Assembly: GCA_039619475.1 (NCBI GenBank)
Contig: CM077115.1
Span: forward strand, 134,242,172 to 134,306,171
Reading direction: 5' to 3'
DNA from: Icerya purchasi
Taxonomy: Eukaryota; Arthropoda; Insecta; Hemiptera; Monophlebidae
Length of the DNA stretch: 64,000 nt
The first letter of the stretch is position 1, and each line of letters starts with the position of its first letter. A program made the translations under genes and the position numbers. The notes under the pieces are model-generated. The model had not been told where the DNA came from and did no database searches. It worked only from the letters and a program-made list of their open reading frames with translations. Positions 24,401 to 35,879 of the stretch are shown in pieces.

Positions 24401-27400
24401 AAAAAACATCTCTTTAGAGAAATTTTGAATACAGTCAACACAATTCACTTAAAACATTACACCGTTAATTGCATTAGAAATATAGGTTCGAATAAACAAA
24501 ACGAATCCGAATTATAACCTCATCAGTGACGGAAATATTACGTTCCTTAATATTACTACGTATAACTTTTGACCTCTCGAGTGATTCAAATGATTCTTTA
24601 TTTATTACAAATCATGCGGGCAGTGGTGTTCTCATTAGTGCCGATTAGCAGCATCGGCGAGTACTGGCTGAGTAGTCATCAAATAATATTTAAAAAAAAA
24701 GGCTTCTTAAAGATATTCTTTGTTTAAATAACCGGGCAAAAATTAGCTAAAAAATTTTCATCAACAACTGTAATTTTAAAATTAAAAGGACGATAAACGC
24801 GAGTGACTTAAAATGTTACCAACATTAGTTTCCTATTAAAATATAGATTCGAATAAAGATAATTTGAAACGCACAAAACGCGATTTGCAAACTGATCACT
24901 GATGGAATTTGAACATTACATTCTTAAACCAACATCCAGCTCTTTATACAGACCGAAAGTAGCATCGGTTTAAGTTGGCCTACCTATATTACCACTCAAA
25001 AATATTTACACTAAAAACTGTAAAATAAAATTATTTATTTAAAAAAAAAAAAATACCGATACTTAAGAATTTACTCTGAAAATTTAATAAAAATGCATTA
25101 AAATTTTTTAAAAATAATATACATATATACACACATTATTAGAAATTCAAATTGCAATAATTAAATGCCGCATTAAATATCCTCAATGTTTCCAATACTT
25201 GGCTTATAGAAAAAGAGTAACTGTGTTGTTAGTTATACTTATTTAATCGTTTTTAAATATTGTTGTAACTTGAATTCAAAAACTTAATGTTATTTAAGAA
25301 CTATCCATAATATCTCCTTAAATTACTCCGAAATATGTTTTATTTTTTACGTAAATTTTTAAGTTGGTATTTTTTTTTCTTTAAAAATATGTTACTTCAA
25401 TTTTATAATCTAAATATTTCGATAAATCATTCTATATCAATTCCTCAAATAATGGTGCATTGTTCACTAATTTCAGTAACTTAAAAACTGAACAAATATA
25501 TGCACAAAATACTGCTATCACTACATACATAGCAGTCTTATTTATTGTTTTTTTGTTTTAATTGAAAATATTAAATATTTATTTATAGGTTACAATACAA
25601 CACCATTTAATCAGAGAGGATATTCGGTGATTTCAAACATTTCACGCACTGTACTTTAAGAAATAAAGATCTGGTAAATCGAAAATTTTTGGCGCTTTTT
25701 ATTTTTAATCAAATTATTAGAAAATTATCTTAAAGATATGGAAAACGAAATACTGATAATGTAGAAAATGGAAAGAATGCAATTACATACATATTTTATC
25801 ATTTATCATTCAATAAACAAAAATCATCAGTATCAGCACTGTTCTTCAAGCCGCAATTCGTAATGTAAATGGCAGACAGCATAAGTCTTACAAGAATTTG
25901 ACTATTAGTCTTTTCTTCATGAAGTGCATACAGAAGCACATACTGCTTATTTATTAAGATTTATCTTGAGACAACCTGCTAGAAGGGAACTCGAATAATC
26001 ATGCTCAAAATGCTTGTAAGAGCTACAACGCTAGCATTTGGTGTGATTATCTCGAAAACACTTAAATTATGGCATGAAAAGCATTGAGGCTGCTGTTTAC
26101 TTGACAGGTAGAATATTCAATGAATGATTCTCCTTTTTCTACAAACAATACAGAATTTAAATATTATAACTGAACAAACTCCAATTGTTCACAAAAAAGA
26201 TAAAATGGCTAAATTGCAGAATTTTAAGTAAAATAAAAGGTACGTTCAATGATCAATAGGTAATTAATCAGAAATCGATAAACAGTCAAAAAATACCGAT
26301 TTTTTCCTTGCGAAAATTCTCAATGCGTTTCCCTCGAAATCCTAAATTTGCGTGACTGCAACGAAATTCCAAAACTATACAGCCTATCATTCTGAAATTT
26401 CACGTGCTTTTAATTATTTGTCCACAACATACAACTTCTTCAATTACTGATTTTTTAATTTAAACAGTTGTTATTAACAACTGTCTACGAAAAATTTTTG
26501 TTTTTCTTGTACAATTCTATGAATTTTAATCATACTTTATTGGTTCATATTGTGCATTTTTACTTAAACTATTAAAATTTTCTTGAAATTTTGATTTTAA
26601 ATTATTTTTACGGTCTGGGTTTTGCATGGCGGAAAATCCAAGTCAACTTCATACGACTGCAATGTCGCGTTTTACATTACTGCGTGAAAGAAAAATTAAG
26701 AATATTTCGTATATCGTCAATTATTTCTAAAAATTGTAACATACATCGTTGATTTGTACTGGTTACTGGGCAGAAACTCGCAGCTCTCTGTTGATAATAA
26801 AATATTACTTTACAGGCAGATTCTTGCTCCAGTGTGGAGGTATGGTTGCGAACTCTGGGGCTGCGGAGTAGATTCAAACATTAATATAATTCAGAGATAT
26901 CAGAATAAGACGTTGAGAGCAATGGTTGATACTCCGTGGTACGTACAAAATAGAACTCTCCACCAAGATCTCAATACTCCTTATATAAGGGAGGTTATTG
27001 CAAAATCAGCCGCAAGACACATCGGAAGACTTCAAATTCATATGAACGTACTGGCAGTGGCGTTACTGAATTATCCGACGGGGATACGTAGGCTACGCAG
27101 AAAGAAGCCATTCGATTTAAGTGCTTAAAATAAGGTTGAGTCCTACGTCAGTGGACGGGGATCGTTCAAGTGTTTAGACTATACAACAGAATCTAGTGAT
27201 AGCCTAACGGGCTAAGTATAGATCAGCAAAAAAAAAATACATCGTTGATTTATTTTTCTAAAAAAAAAAAAAATATATAAAAAAACGCGAGATCCCTTCT
27301 TAAATTATTTTTTTATTTCGTTTTGAAATGTGAAGGTTATAGTTTTGTTAGTTATTCGACAAAATTATAAAAAAGAAAATAAATAAAAAAAAAAAAGTAA

Positions 27401-30027
27401 AACTAAGATTAATTATGATAAAAATAAACTTTAACACTTTTATAACAATTGTATAATTTTTTAAAACCCCGACGCGTTTCGAAGTAAACACTTCATGTTC
27501 ACGGGAGTAATTATAATTTTTATATTATAATTACTCCCGTGAACATGAAGTGTTTGCTTCGAAAAGCGTCGGGGTTTTAAAAAATTATACAATTGTTATA
27601 AAAGTGTTAAAGTTTATTTTTATCATAATTAAAAATGTTAACAATGTGTAAGAACAACAAGAACAGTGAAAACTAAGATTAAATACTGTTAATTCGTAAC
27701 AGTTTGTTAATTTCTAATTTAATCGATATATTAATTGAAACAAAATAATTTAAGAATATTTTTGCTAGTACGTATAAACAATTTGAATTATTTAACTTTT
27801 AAAAATATTCTATTTAAAATTACTTGAAATTATAGCTAAGTTAAAATTTTGATGCAAGCGTTTTTTGGTTAATTCTTTGTTTTATGATTTTTTTTTTTTT
27901 GTCACAAAGTAATTTTAAATTATTTTAAATAAAATTTACTACAAAATTACCTATTCAGAAATTCATTTCGAAATTTTAACTGAGTCGTACATATAAATAA
28001 TTTTAAATTTGTAATAGTATCAAATTGCAAACATTTCAAAATAGTTTTAATTTGTTTATAGATACTCATAAATAATTTAAAATTAAATTATTCTACTTGG
28101 TATAACGAACTGTTACGAAATAGTGGTGTTACATCATAGTCTTACTAAAAAAACTAATTTTAAAAAATCTGCGGAAATTTGTTTTATTTGTACATGTAAA
28201 GATGAAATAAGTTGAACAGGGAAATACAGAAATTCGTAGAAAAGCAAAGCAATTACAATAATAATTAAAATAGTAAATAATCAAACGGAACCATTTCCCT
28301 TTTTTGCGAAATTCGCAACTTGACTACATGCTGATCTTTAAACATACCAATTTGTTTATACGAGCAAATTCACATCAATAATCGAAAAAATTTGTCCTGG
28401 AGAAATCAATAAATACGCTTTGTTTATTGTTTTATTTGAATAAATCCGAATAATGTCTTTTAATCTGCGCGTGCGGACATAGTTAAAATCGTGAATGAGT
28501 ACAGAAGGACATATGTAATTATTTACTACGCCATTTCATCTTTTTTATGATTATTATTACTAATAAACAATACGCAAATGCTTAAAATAACATCACCTAA
28601 CACAATTTTAATATGTCATCGAAAATTGCATTCACAAGATTTTGTGCAATTTTACTTATTGTCAGTAACTTACATTACACTCCGTCTTTAAGTACATACT
28701 TGATGAAACATGTGATTCAATTAATTTATTAGCGGACAATAATTGTATCTATCATTAATCAGATACAAATTTTAATAAACATTAGATTTTGTTAGAATAA
28801 AAGATACTAACCAAATACCTCAACGCTTTTAAACTGAATCCTTTCGTATTTTGAAGATGGTCTACCAAACGACCAGGAGTAGCTATTATAATATGAGGTT
28901 TTTTAGCCAGCATCAACGACTGCGACATCATATCCATACCGCCGACAATTACAGCGCATTTAACTCCAATGCGTGCTCCTGAATCAAAATAATCCATTTT
29001 GTAATTGTATAAAAATACTGTTTTTTCTTCTTTTTTTTTAATATTTTTATTTATTTTCTAGCATTACTTAACATAATATTATGAATTTTATACATTTACA
29101 TTGCATTAAATTATAACTTGAATCGTTTTATTTTATTTTTCATAAAAACTGAAACAAACCTAAAGCTTCAAACTGTTCCGAAATCTGAAACGCCAATTCA
29201 CGAGTGGGCGTTAAAATTAATGCAAAATATCTCTGAGGATTTTCTAATAACGACTGTAGTATAGGAATTGCAAATGCAGCTGTTTTTCCAGATCCAGTTT
29301 CAGCCAAACCAATTATATCGCGGCCTAAATTTTCCATATATCAGAAACAATTATCAAAAAATCGTTAGAACTGAATAATTTGTAATCTGAATCTACTCAA
29401 ATTACAATTCTATTTCGAAACAAATTAAAAATCGAAACAATTAAGACATATAATTAAAAAAAAAAAAAGAACACTTAAATACGTACTCGTAAGTTTATAT
29501 ATACCGATATTTTTAAAACAGGTTAAAAACAGGTTAGAATTAATTTAAACCGTAAATAAATGAAATTATTAAGTTCTCCATTAAAATTGATAACTTACTC
29601 AACTATAAAACAGTATATTGGATTAAAATTTTATTTATACAAAACCACATTTTAATAGCTTAACCGCGTGAAAACAATTCACAAAATAAATAGAAGTTCA
29701 TCTTTGAGAATAAAGCGTAAAATTAATTTATAAATTATTTACCTTGCAGAGCCACTGGTATTGCTTCTTTCTGTATTTTCGTCGGAAATGTCCATTTTAA
29801 TGATTCACATGCGTCACACAATACATCCGTAACACCCTTATAAAAATATTATTGCATTAAACTTACCAAGCGAAGATTAATATAAAATCAGTTTTCAGAA
29901 AATCATATGCAAGTAAAATATGTTCAGTTAATTTATAATAGAAACTTACCAATTCACTAAACGTAACATCTGAAGATTGGACTTCATTAACTGAATCATC
30001 CAAAGTATTTTCTGTACTTTCACTCAT
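21428..30027 (-). CDS. DDX47: DDX47/Rrp3 ATP-dependent RNA helicase (nine exons, complete)
   Basis: Exons in gene order are 30027-29950, 29836-29743, 29324-29160, 28978-28812, 23070-22834, 22749-22526, 22424-22292, 22167-22039 and 21580-21428. All introns are GT-AG and phases match, giving 459 residues; vertebrate DDX47 is about 455. Motifs in order: Q-motif region with FPTKIQ (43-48), AETGSGKT (65-72), PTRELA (97-102), TPGR (146-149), DEAD (171-174), SAT (202-204), STDVASRGLD (316-325) and [10 protein letters not shown] (346-355). The C-terminus is a Lys-rich tail ([11 protein letters not shown]). DDX47/Rrp3 acts in the nucleolus in 18S pre-rRNA processing and small-subunit assembly; this is family knowledge. 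DDX47 is favoured over other DEAD-box proteins by [31 protein letters not shown] sequence after DEAD, and [14 protein letters not shown]. Intron 4 is about 5.7 kb and full of repeats; the other introns are 84-458 bases. No disruption is seen. Confidence 0.96.
23170..23830 (+). mobile_element. Jockey-type LINE fragment in DDX47 intron 4
   Basis: The plus strand carries the C-terminal part of a Jockey-like [22 protein letters not shown] (about 23260-23320) matches the KYLG block. [20 protein letters not shown] then [16 protein letters not shown] (about 23430-23540) match the conserved LKPIWTYG..LWG..IIQRFQ block. Beyond this it breaks down with stops. It is antisense to DDX47 and ends roughly 100 bases upstream of the exon 5 acceptor. 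Older and more decayed than the copy at 26.75 kb; no target duplication found. Confidence 0.78.
23880..25050. repeat. degenerate tandem array of about 0.3-kb units in DDX47 intron 4
   Basis: Four diverged units recur at roughly 23.9, 24.25, 24.55 and 24.88 kb. Each shows, in the same order: a tataactt(t/g)tg(a/c)cc-like start, gattcaaatgattctttatt-like sequence, (a)tcggttag, a tcggtgagcaccgactga-like motif, tagtcatcaaataat, and a block like cgaatttgcaac...tcatc..(g)atggaaatattacgt. The units are strongly diverged, so this is an old array. A related piece in inverse orientation lies at about 57180-57500. No coding capacity. Confidence 0.6.
25051..26740. other. DDX47 intron 4, unassigned AT-rich DNA
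   Basis: AT-rich intronic sequence in which I recognise no transposon protein or repeat structure. Confidence 0.5.
26741..27251 (+). mobile_element. 5'-truncated Jockey LINE with 15-bp target-site duplication
   Basis: The insert is 26756-27236, flanked by an exact 15-bp duplication (atacatcgttgattt at 26741-26755 and 27237-27251). It encodes the RT C-terminus in one open frame of about 123 residues: [68 protein letters not shown], and ending FDLSA with a TAA stop at 27128. A short 3' UTR and an A-run follow (to 27236). The intact frame, exact duplication and poly(A) show a recent insertion compared with its neighbours. It lies antisense to DDX47 in intron 4. Severe 5' truncation leaves no RT catalytic domain. 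Confidence 0.93.
27399..27682. repeat. 107-bp-arm near-perfect palindrome flanked by 14-bp direct repeats
   Basis: Arms 27411-27517 and 27524-27630 are reverse complements with about two mismatches (near cgcgtttcgaag versus cgcttttcgaag) and a 6-base loop. The arms contain the distinctive ttaaaaccccgacgc and cacttcatgttcacgggag. An identical 14-mer (aaaactaagattaa) occurs at 27399-27412 and 27669-27682, which could be a target duplication of about 256 inserted bases. The DDX47 transcript would fold here into a long hairpin. No coding capacity. Confidence 0.85.
27683..28811. other. DDX47 intron 4, 5' part, unassigned
   Basis: AT-rich intron sequence up to the exon 4 donor; no repeat or protein remnant recognised. 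Confidence 0.5.
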
Positions 30028-30486
30028 GTTTCTTAAATTAATATTGACATCTTATAACTTTATAACAAAAGGTGAATATAGTGATTGCCGCAAATTTAGG
30101 TATTTTAGTTTATTGTCAACTTCAACACCGGGTAAAATTTAGTTACCTTATATCGCTTTATGAAATCGATAATCGTTAAAAGTAATATTAAAAATGTTAA
30201 AAAACTAAAATACAAATACAGTGGTTTTTTACTTTTTATATTTATATTATACTCTTAGTACCTAATTCGTGATATGCATTATTAAGTTCGATTATTATTA
30301 TTCATTATGAATATGTTATTTTAATATAAAGGTAGGTTTTAGATAAATTTATATCTATTCGTATTTTAGTATTTTTTTTATTTTTTCTTTAAAACTAAAA
30401 TTAGATCATTCATTTATTGAACTATTAATTTATTACATAGTTTATTTATGTATTTAATTCTTAAAATTTTAGTATAACGTTAATAT
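30028..30486. other. DDX47 upstream region
   Basis: This lies between the DDX47 start codon and the hAT insertion and should contain the 5' UTR and promoter. I see no confident TATA box or initiator and no gene on the plus strand. Confidence 0.4.
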
Positions 30487-31824
30487 GTAGGTATTAGAGA
30501 TGGGAAAAGTAACTCATTGCAGTGAGTGACTCTTTTGAATCTGACTCAGTAAATTGATTGTATACAATCAGTAACTCAGTAACTCAGTTGACTCAGTTGA
30601 TTCAGTAACTCAGTTGAATCAGTAAATCAATTAAAACATTTAACTCTGAATTATTCACTGAGTGATTCTCATCCACGACAATGAAAAGTTAAAGAAGCGT
30701 ATCCGAAATTATTCTCAAGCAGTTGCAATTATAGGGTTTTCAGCTGACGGGTTTAGAAATCATTTTTTATTACATTTTAATAAAGGGTATAATTTTTTTT
30801 AAAAATAAACATATTATGCAGTATTACAGAGAAACGTGTAAATTGGCTAAAATTAATAGTTAGTATCGTTTATTGTGTAAAAATAAATAAGAAAAATAAC
30901 TTGTAGTATTATTAATTATAATTGTATTAATTTATACGTTGTGTCAAGTTTGTTTTTATTATAAAAGCTACTGTGTATCATTTAAATTAATATTTGTAGA
31001 AATGACGAATTAAACTTTAGTGACGTATTAATTTTTTAAAGAACTTTCTTTATAAATTACGAAAGATTGAAAAAATGTAATACAAACAAAATTAGAAGTA
31101 GAATTTAAAAAAACTAACTATGATGTTTAGTTAGTTATGCAACTGTAATTGCAAAGGAATGTTTTAAACTAAAGAAATATTTTATTATATTCTGAATTTT
31201 GAATAATTTTAACATTAACTAAAATGAACTTTAGTTACTAATACACAGTATTTTGAATGGTAAAGTTAATTTCTATAACAAATTCTAATTATCACTGGAA
31301 GTAAGGAAGTTTGTAGAAATTTTGTTAGAAAACAACAAATCTAATATTTTATAAAACTTGTGAAATATTTAATTGTGTAATATATTTATATATTAAGTAA
31401 TAATTATTTTATATATTTGAAGGTGTTAAATATGCAGATAAAAAAAAACGAATCGTTAAAGCAAGTGTTTGAAATTAAACTACTTCATATTTGGAATTCG
31501 AAGCTAATTAACAGGCTGTTTAAATTGTTTTAACAACAAATTCTAAATTTGTTCAGTTGTTTTGAGACTAACACAGCAAAGTAGTAATTATTAAAGCACT
31601 TAAAAAATTCTTATTAGTTGTTGTTTTGTAAATTAAAATTTCTTTGTAAATTAAACAACTGTTACAATCATAGATCACAGGGCAATTTGTTTTAATTCTG
31701 TAGACTACTGAATTAGTGAGTCAAAAGAGTTACTGAGTTACCTTTATTCATATTACTGTTTCGAATCTATCAAATCAGTAGAAAGATTCGAATCAGTACT
31801 GAGTTACACACCTCTAGTAGGTAT
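30487..31824. mobile_element. non-autonomous hAT element with perfect 8-bp target duplication
   Basis: The element is 30495-31816 (1322 bp), flanked by gtaggtat at 30487-30494 and 31817-31824, the 8-bp duplication typical of hAT. The termini are inverted: left tagagatgggaaaagtaact, right (reverse complement) tagaggtgtgtaactcagt. Subterminal regions at both ends carry clusters of cagtaactcagt-like motifs (30530-30640 and 31700-31805), a likely transposase-binding pattern. The interior is AT-rich with no transposase ORF. It sits about 470 bp upstream of the DDX47 start codon. Confidence 0.88.
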
Positions 31825-31924
31825 GTATTTTTTATTCAAGTTTGCACATGGACACTGATTGGTTCTTTCCAAAGTCCAATAAAATAAAATAAATAATAAT
31901 AATAATTTTAAAACAAAAGGCGAA

Positions 31925-32040
31925 CATAAACCGCGTCAGATGCTGGCTGTTCACTACACGCACCATGCACACCCTCGCACCCGCGCGCCACACTGCGGCG
32001 GCGGCTCCTGTTCTGTCGATTCATTGTCACTTTTTAATAT
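31925..32040. other. GC-rich island
   Basis: A sharp compositional switch (cacaccctcgcacccgcgcg, then gcggcggcggctcc) in otherwise AT-rich DNA. On the minus strand it contains an ATG with about 38 open codons (MNRQNRSRRRSV start). It could be a promoter or first exon; no neighbouring exon supports that. Confidence 0.35.
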
Positions 32041-35000
32041 TTTTAGGATGACATTCGCGGATCACTTTGGGTGTTTCCAGGGACCACCGGTTAAGAAGCT
32101 CTAAATTTGACGATTGTTTTGATTACGTCGTTAGGGTAACAATTACGTATACATGATGCACATTTCATAGGATGACTCCCGGCCACGAGGCATATCTATG
32201 TCGAAAAAGTTTTTTATTATGTTTTACGAAAGCGACCCCAGTGTACCCCTATATTTGAATCTTTCGTACACGTCAATGAAATTAAAACTGAATCAACTTT
32301 TACCACATTGCTTAGAAAAGTGTAAAATTATATTTGGCTCAGTTCAACCTACTTCGCCAGTATCAATATAGACATTAAACCTCGATTTATAAAAAAGAAT
32401 ATGGTTTGCAAGAAGATCCTCTGTAGTCGTTAAACGAATTATGCGACAAAGCAATGTGAAGTTCTGAAGGATCCTAGCGAAGATCGGAAACGGAGTTACT
32501 CTAACCACCGGCGAGGAAATATTAATTAAGAGCGGAGATTCGTTTCAGAAAATAGTATTAACTAACACTTCCAAAATCCTTTACGTTTGTTTTTCTGAAC
32601 AACGGATTTCAATTTGTACAACTTTAGCAGTATGTAAGGGTGAAGTAATCGTACATGGTTACTGACATGTGTATTTTGGAGAGAGAAACAATGAACAATT
32701 AATTAGTACATATATCAAAGTGTACAAAATGAAAGCGGATAAAAGAGGTGATTTACATTACATGCTCGATTTGTTGCTAGTTAGTAAACCATACATGATT
32801 AGAACAAATACTGATGTGCGAGGATAATAGGGTAATGTAGTAAAATGATTATGGTTATTTTTTAATAAGGAGAAAATTTTGCAAAGCAAATGTCATCAAT
32901 AAAAACAGGTTCCTATTACTAAGCCCCAAGCTATTCTGTATCAAAAGTGGCAAAGTCTCCTCCATAATGGTTAATTTAATACATTACCGATAGATAGAGC
33001 CATAAATAACTTCTATTAGCAGCAGTTCATATGTTTTACAAATAAATGCATCTGTTTCTTTTTCGCATCATTTATGTACAGCGTGAGTATATTTTTGATT
33101 GCGGTTTAATTTTTAAAATGTTAAAAATATTTGTTTAAATTGAAATATTTAAAATGTCACAGAAATTCACAGAAAATCACAGGATCCGTTATCGGAGATT
33201 TATTGTGACATTCTGATGATGAAACATGTATCGATTCTGAGAAAATGATAAATTAAAATTTATTAATTCTATTCATTATTTCTTAAAAATATTGCATATT
33301 TTCATTCGTGTAGTTAAAAAGTAAATTAAGATCAGAGTAACTGTAAAAGTCGTTTCTTTTTGGGAAATAATTTATCGACTATAATATTAAAATGCGTAAA
33401 GATCTTTCGCGGTTCGTAGTAGCAAAAATCAAATTCAAATTTTCAGTATAAACACGTCACTCTTTAAAACATTATCTAATTTTTCAGATACATGTTTATA
33501 CGATTTATTATTTTAAATTCTGATGAGGTGGGCTGTGTAAACGTATCCGGGACGTTAGGTAACGTTTTAAACAGTGGCGCGTTTGTCCCGAAAATTTGAA
33601 TTTTAAATATAATGCCACTAATATTTTAATTATTACAGGTGTATTACAAAATTAATGTGATTTTTTATTCAATGGAACTTATACATTCGTGTGTCTACTG
33701 GGTGGCATTTTATAATGGGGTTTATCATGCTTCATTTTTTTTAAAAAGAAGACAGTAAACTAAGTGTTAGTAAAAGATTTATCAGCTGTATGGGAGGATT
33801 TTTGCTACTGCAGATATATTCGGAGTATCAAAAAAGTTTTCCACATGTGAAAGATGATTAAAATCCATTGACGCAGCACTAACCGATCGGAAGGACTTTT
33901 TTAACACAGTGGTAAACATCACGTAATGTATTTAATTGATCGGAAAACCGATAGATGTGTTATTCAAAAAAGTGCGCAATCTTAGTGGACTAGTGTAACA
34001 TATAGTAAAATGTTTTTTTTTTTTTTTTTTTTGTTTTTTTTTGGATTATTTGACAACTTTCTAGATTCAGTCAGAATTTTATACTGTAATAATTGCTGCA
34101 GTTACCGTACATTACTGTCTTTAAAAAGAGAAACACACTTTGTGGGAACTTCAATCGTCGTGGTATACTTACAGACCTGTTATATACAAAGATTTCGCAA
34201 GTGCCTATGTAATGAAAAATGAATTACTTAAACAGATGGTTCGACAAAGGCGGATTTTTATTTTTATCACGTATTATTCAGTTGATTCGACACTGAAAAA
34301 AGTAAACGAAACTGAAACTTTTAGTTATACAACAAGTAACCTACTTCAATCATACGTTCAACCTAAATGTGTGAAGTATTGGAAAGTAACATTAGGATTA
34401 CTAAAAATATTACTTCGGAAAGTTCATGCGCATAAAAAGATATTTCGATTAATATATCTTTTTTAACCTAGCGCAAGTGAAACTTTTTGAAGTTTCAATG
34501 AGCGGCAGCGGATCTTACCTGAACAATGAAACACCACGCTTAACCAACCACACCAAGGTAGCTGTTTTGATTAATCAATTTGGGGGGAAGAGATTTGTTT
34601 AAGCAGTTTTTGGAAGTGCAACAAACATTGGGAAACCTCAGAAACTTAAGCACAAGTTAGTAAAAAGTATTGCGCAATTTTGTTATGAACATTACCGAGA
34701 TGATGGTAAAACTTGCCTATAATATTATTATGAAAGCTTTTATTTCGCTGAAACTCGGCCAGGAACTTCATACTCATATACAAATTATAGTATCTTTTAG
34801 ATAAATTACGAGTAAAAGTTATGTTGTTTGGTTTTGTTTTTGTTTTTTTTTTTTTTATTTTTTTAAAGTAACAAATTACAATTCCATATAATTTTCAAAA
34901 CTTTTAATTATTATTATTATCTGTTGATCGAAAAATTTTCAAAAAAACGTTGACGATAAACAGATACCTGATTTTTTCTGTTTGTTGTTAAATAAGTTTA

Positions 35001-35870
35001 CACGCATTCACGCGTATTTATAGCTTATAATTTGAACAAATAGGATGATTTAAACAACTCTTCATATACTTTTCGTTGATTTACGTGTCACACTATAGAT
35101 CAGGCTAGATGTAAAAGAAATCACATTAAAGGGAATAGCCCTATGGATCTAAGTACGGAAATAGCACATTAATTAGAAACAAAATCATTAAAGAGGGCCT
35201 CTGAAAGAACAGCTGGAGTATGAGAACGCATAGGCTGTCTTTAGCCACAGTATTCGAGACCGGACTGTATGGTGTAAAAATAAAAACTTTACCGAAATAA
35301 CTTTAAGAAACAACCAGAGACAACGATGAAATGATGGCTTACGTGCAGTGGGTAATCACGATTTCTTTCTTATCAGCTATTGAAGTGTTGGATATCTGGT
35401 GGACAAAAAGAGAATGGCAATGAATGATACTTTGATGGTAATAGTGCTGATCCGCGGCCAACCATGGATTAATGTTTAAGGAATCAGTTAAGGTTTTTTT
35501 TCTGAATAATAAAATGTTGTAGAATGATATTGGGAACATTTTTTTTTTCTTTCGAGAACCAAGAAATAGAGAAATTGAATCGTTTCTCTCTCGAAGTGTC
35601 TATTACCGCGCGTTCCAAAACAGTTTAGTGTTAACTACAACTTGTAGTTATTTGCTCTGAACTTAGCTATAAATGCCTGAGCATAGTTATACAACAGGCT
35701 CCTCCACCTAGAGCTGCAATCAACCAACGACTCTCGACGGAACTGCTGTGTTGTCACCGTCAGCATCATCGTTGAAGTCGGTAACACAAATAGCTCGCAC
35801 AACAAAACCGTTTTTTTTTTTTTTTTTTTTTTTTAATTAAATTATATTACAATTTTAAGAATAATCTTTT
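32041..35870. other. mostly unassigned region
   Basis: No gene is confidently recognised. At 32468-32827 one plus-strand frame is open for about 119 codons apart from a single TGA at about 32663-32665 (RILAKIGNGVTLTTGEEIL at its start). T-runs occur at about 34012-34031 and 35811-35834. A 108-codon frame at 34140-34466 has AT-driven composition and no recognisable domain. Confidence 0.4.
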
Positions 35871-35879
35871 AAATAAGTA

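Noticed and set aside
32663..32665. In-frame TGA as a selenocysteine codon
   Set aside because: No SECIS structure or selenoprotein family is evident; a chance stop or pseudogene is simpler.
34140..34466. 108-codon plus-strand frame as a gene
   Set aside because: AT-driven composition, no domain, no splice or promoter context, adjacent to a T-run.
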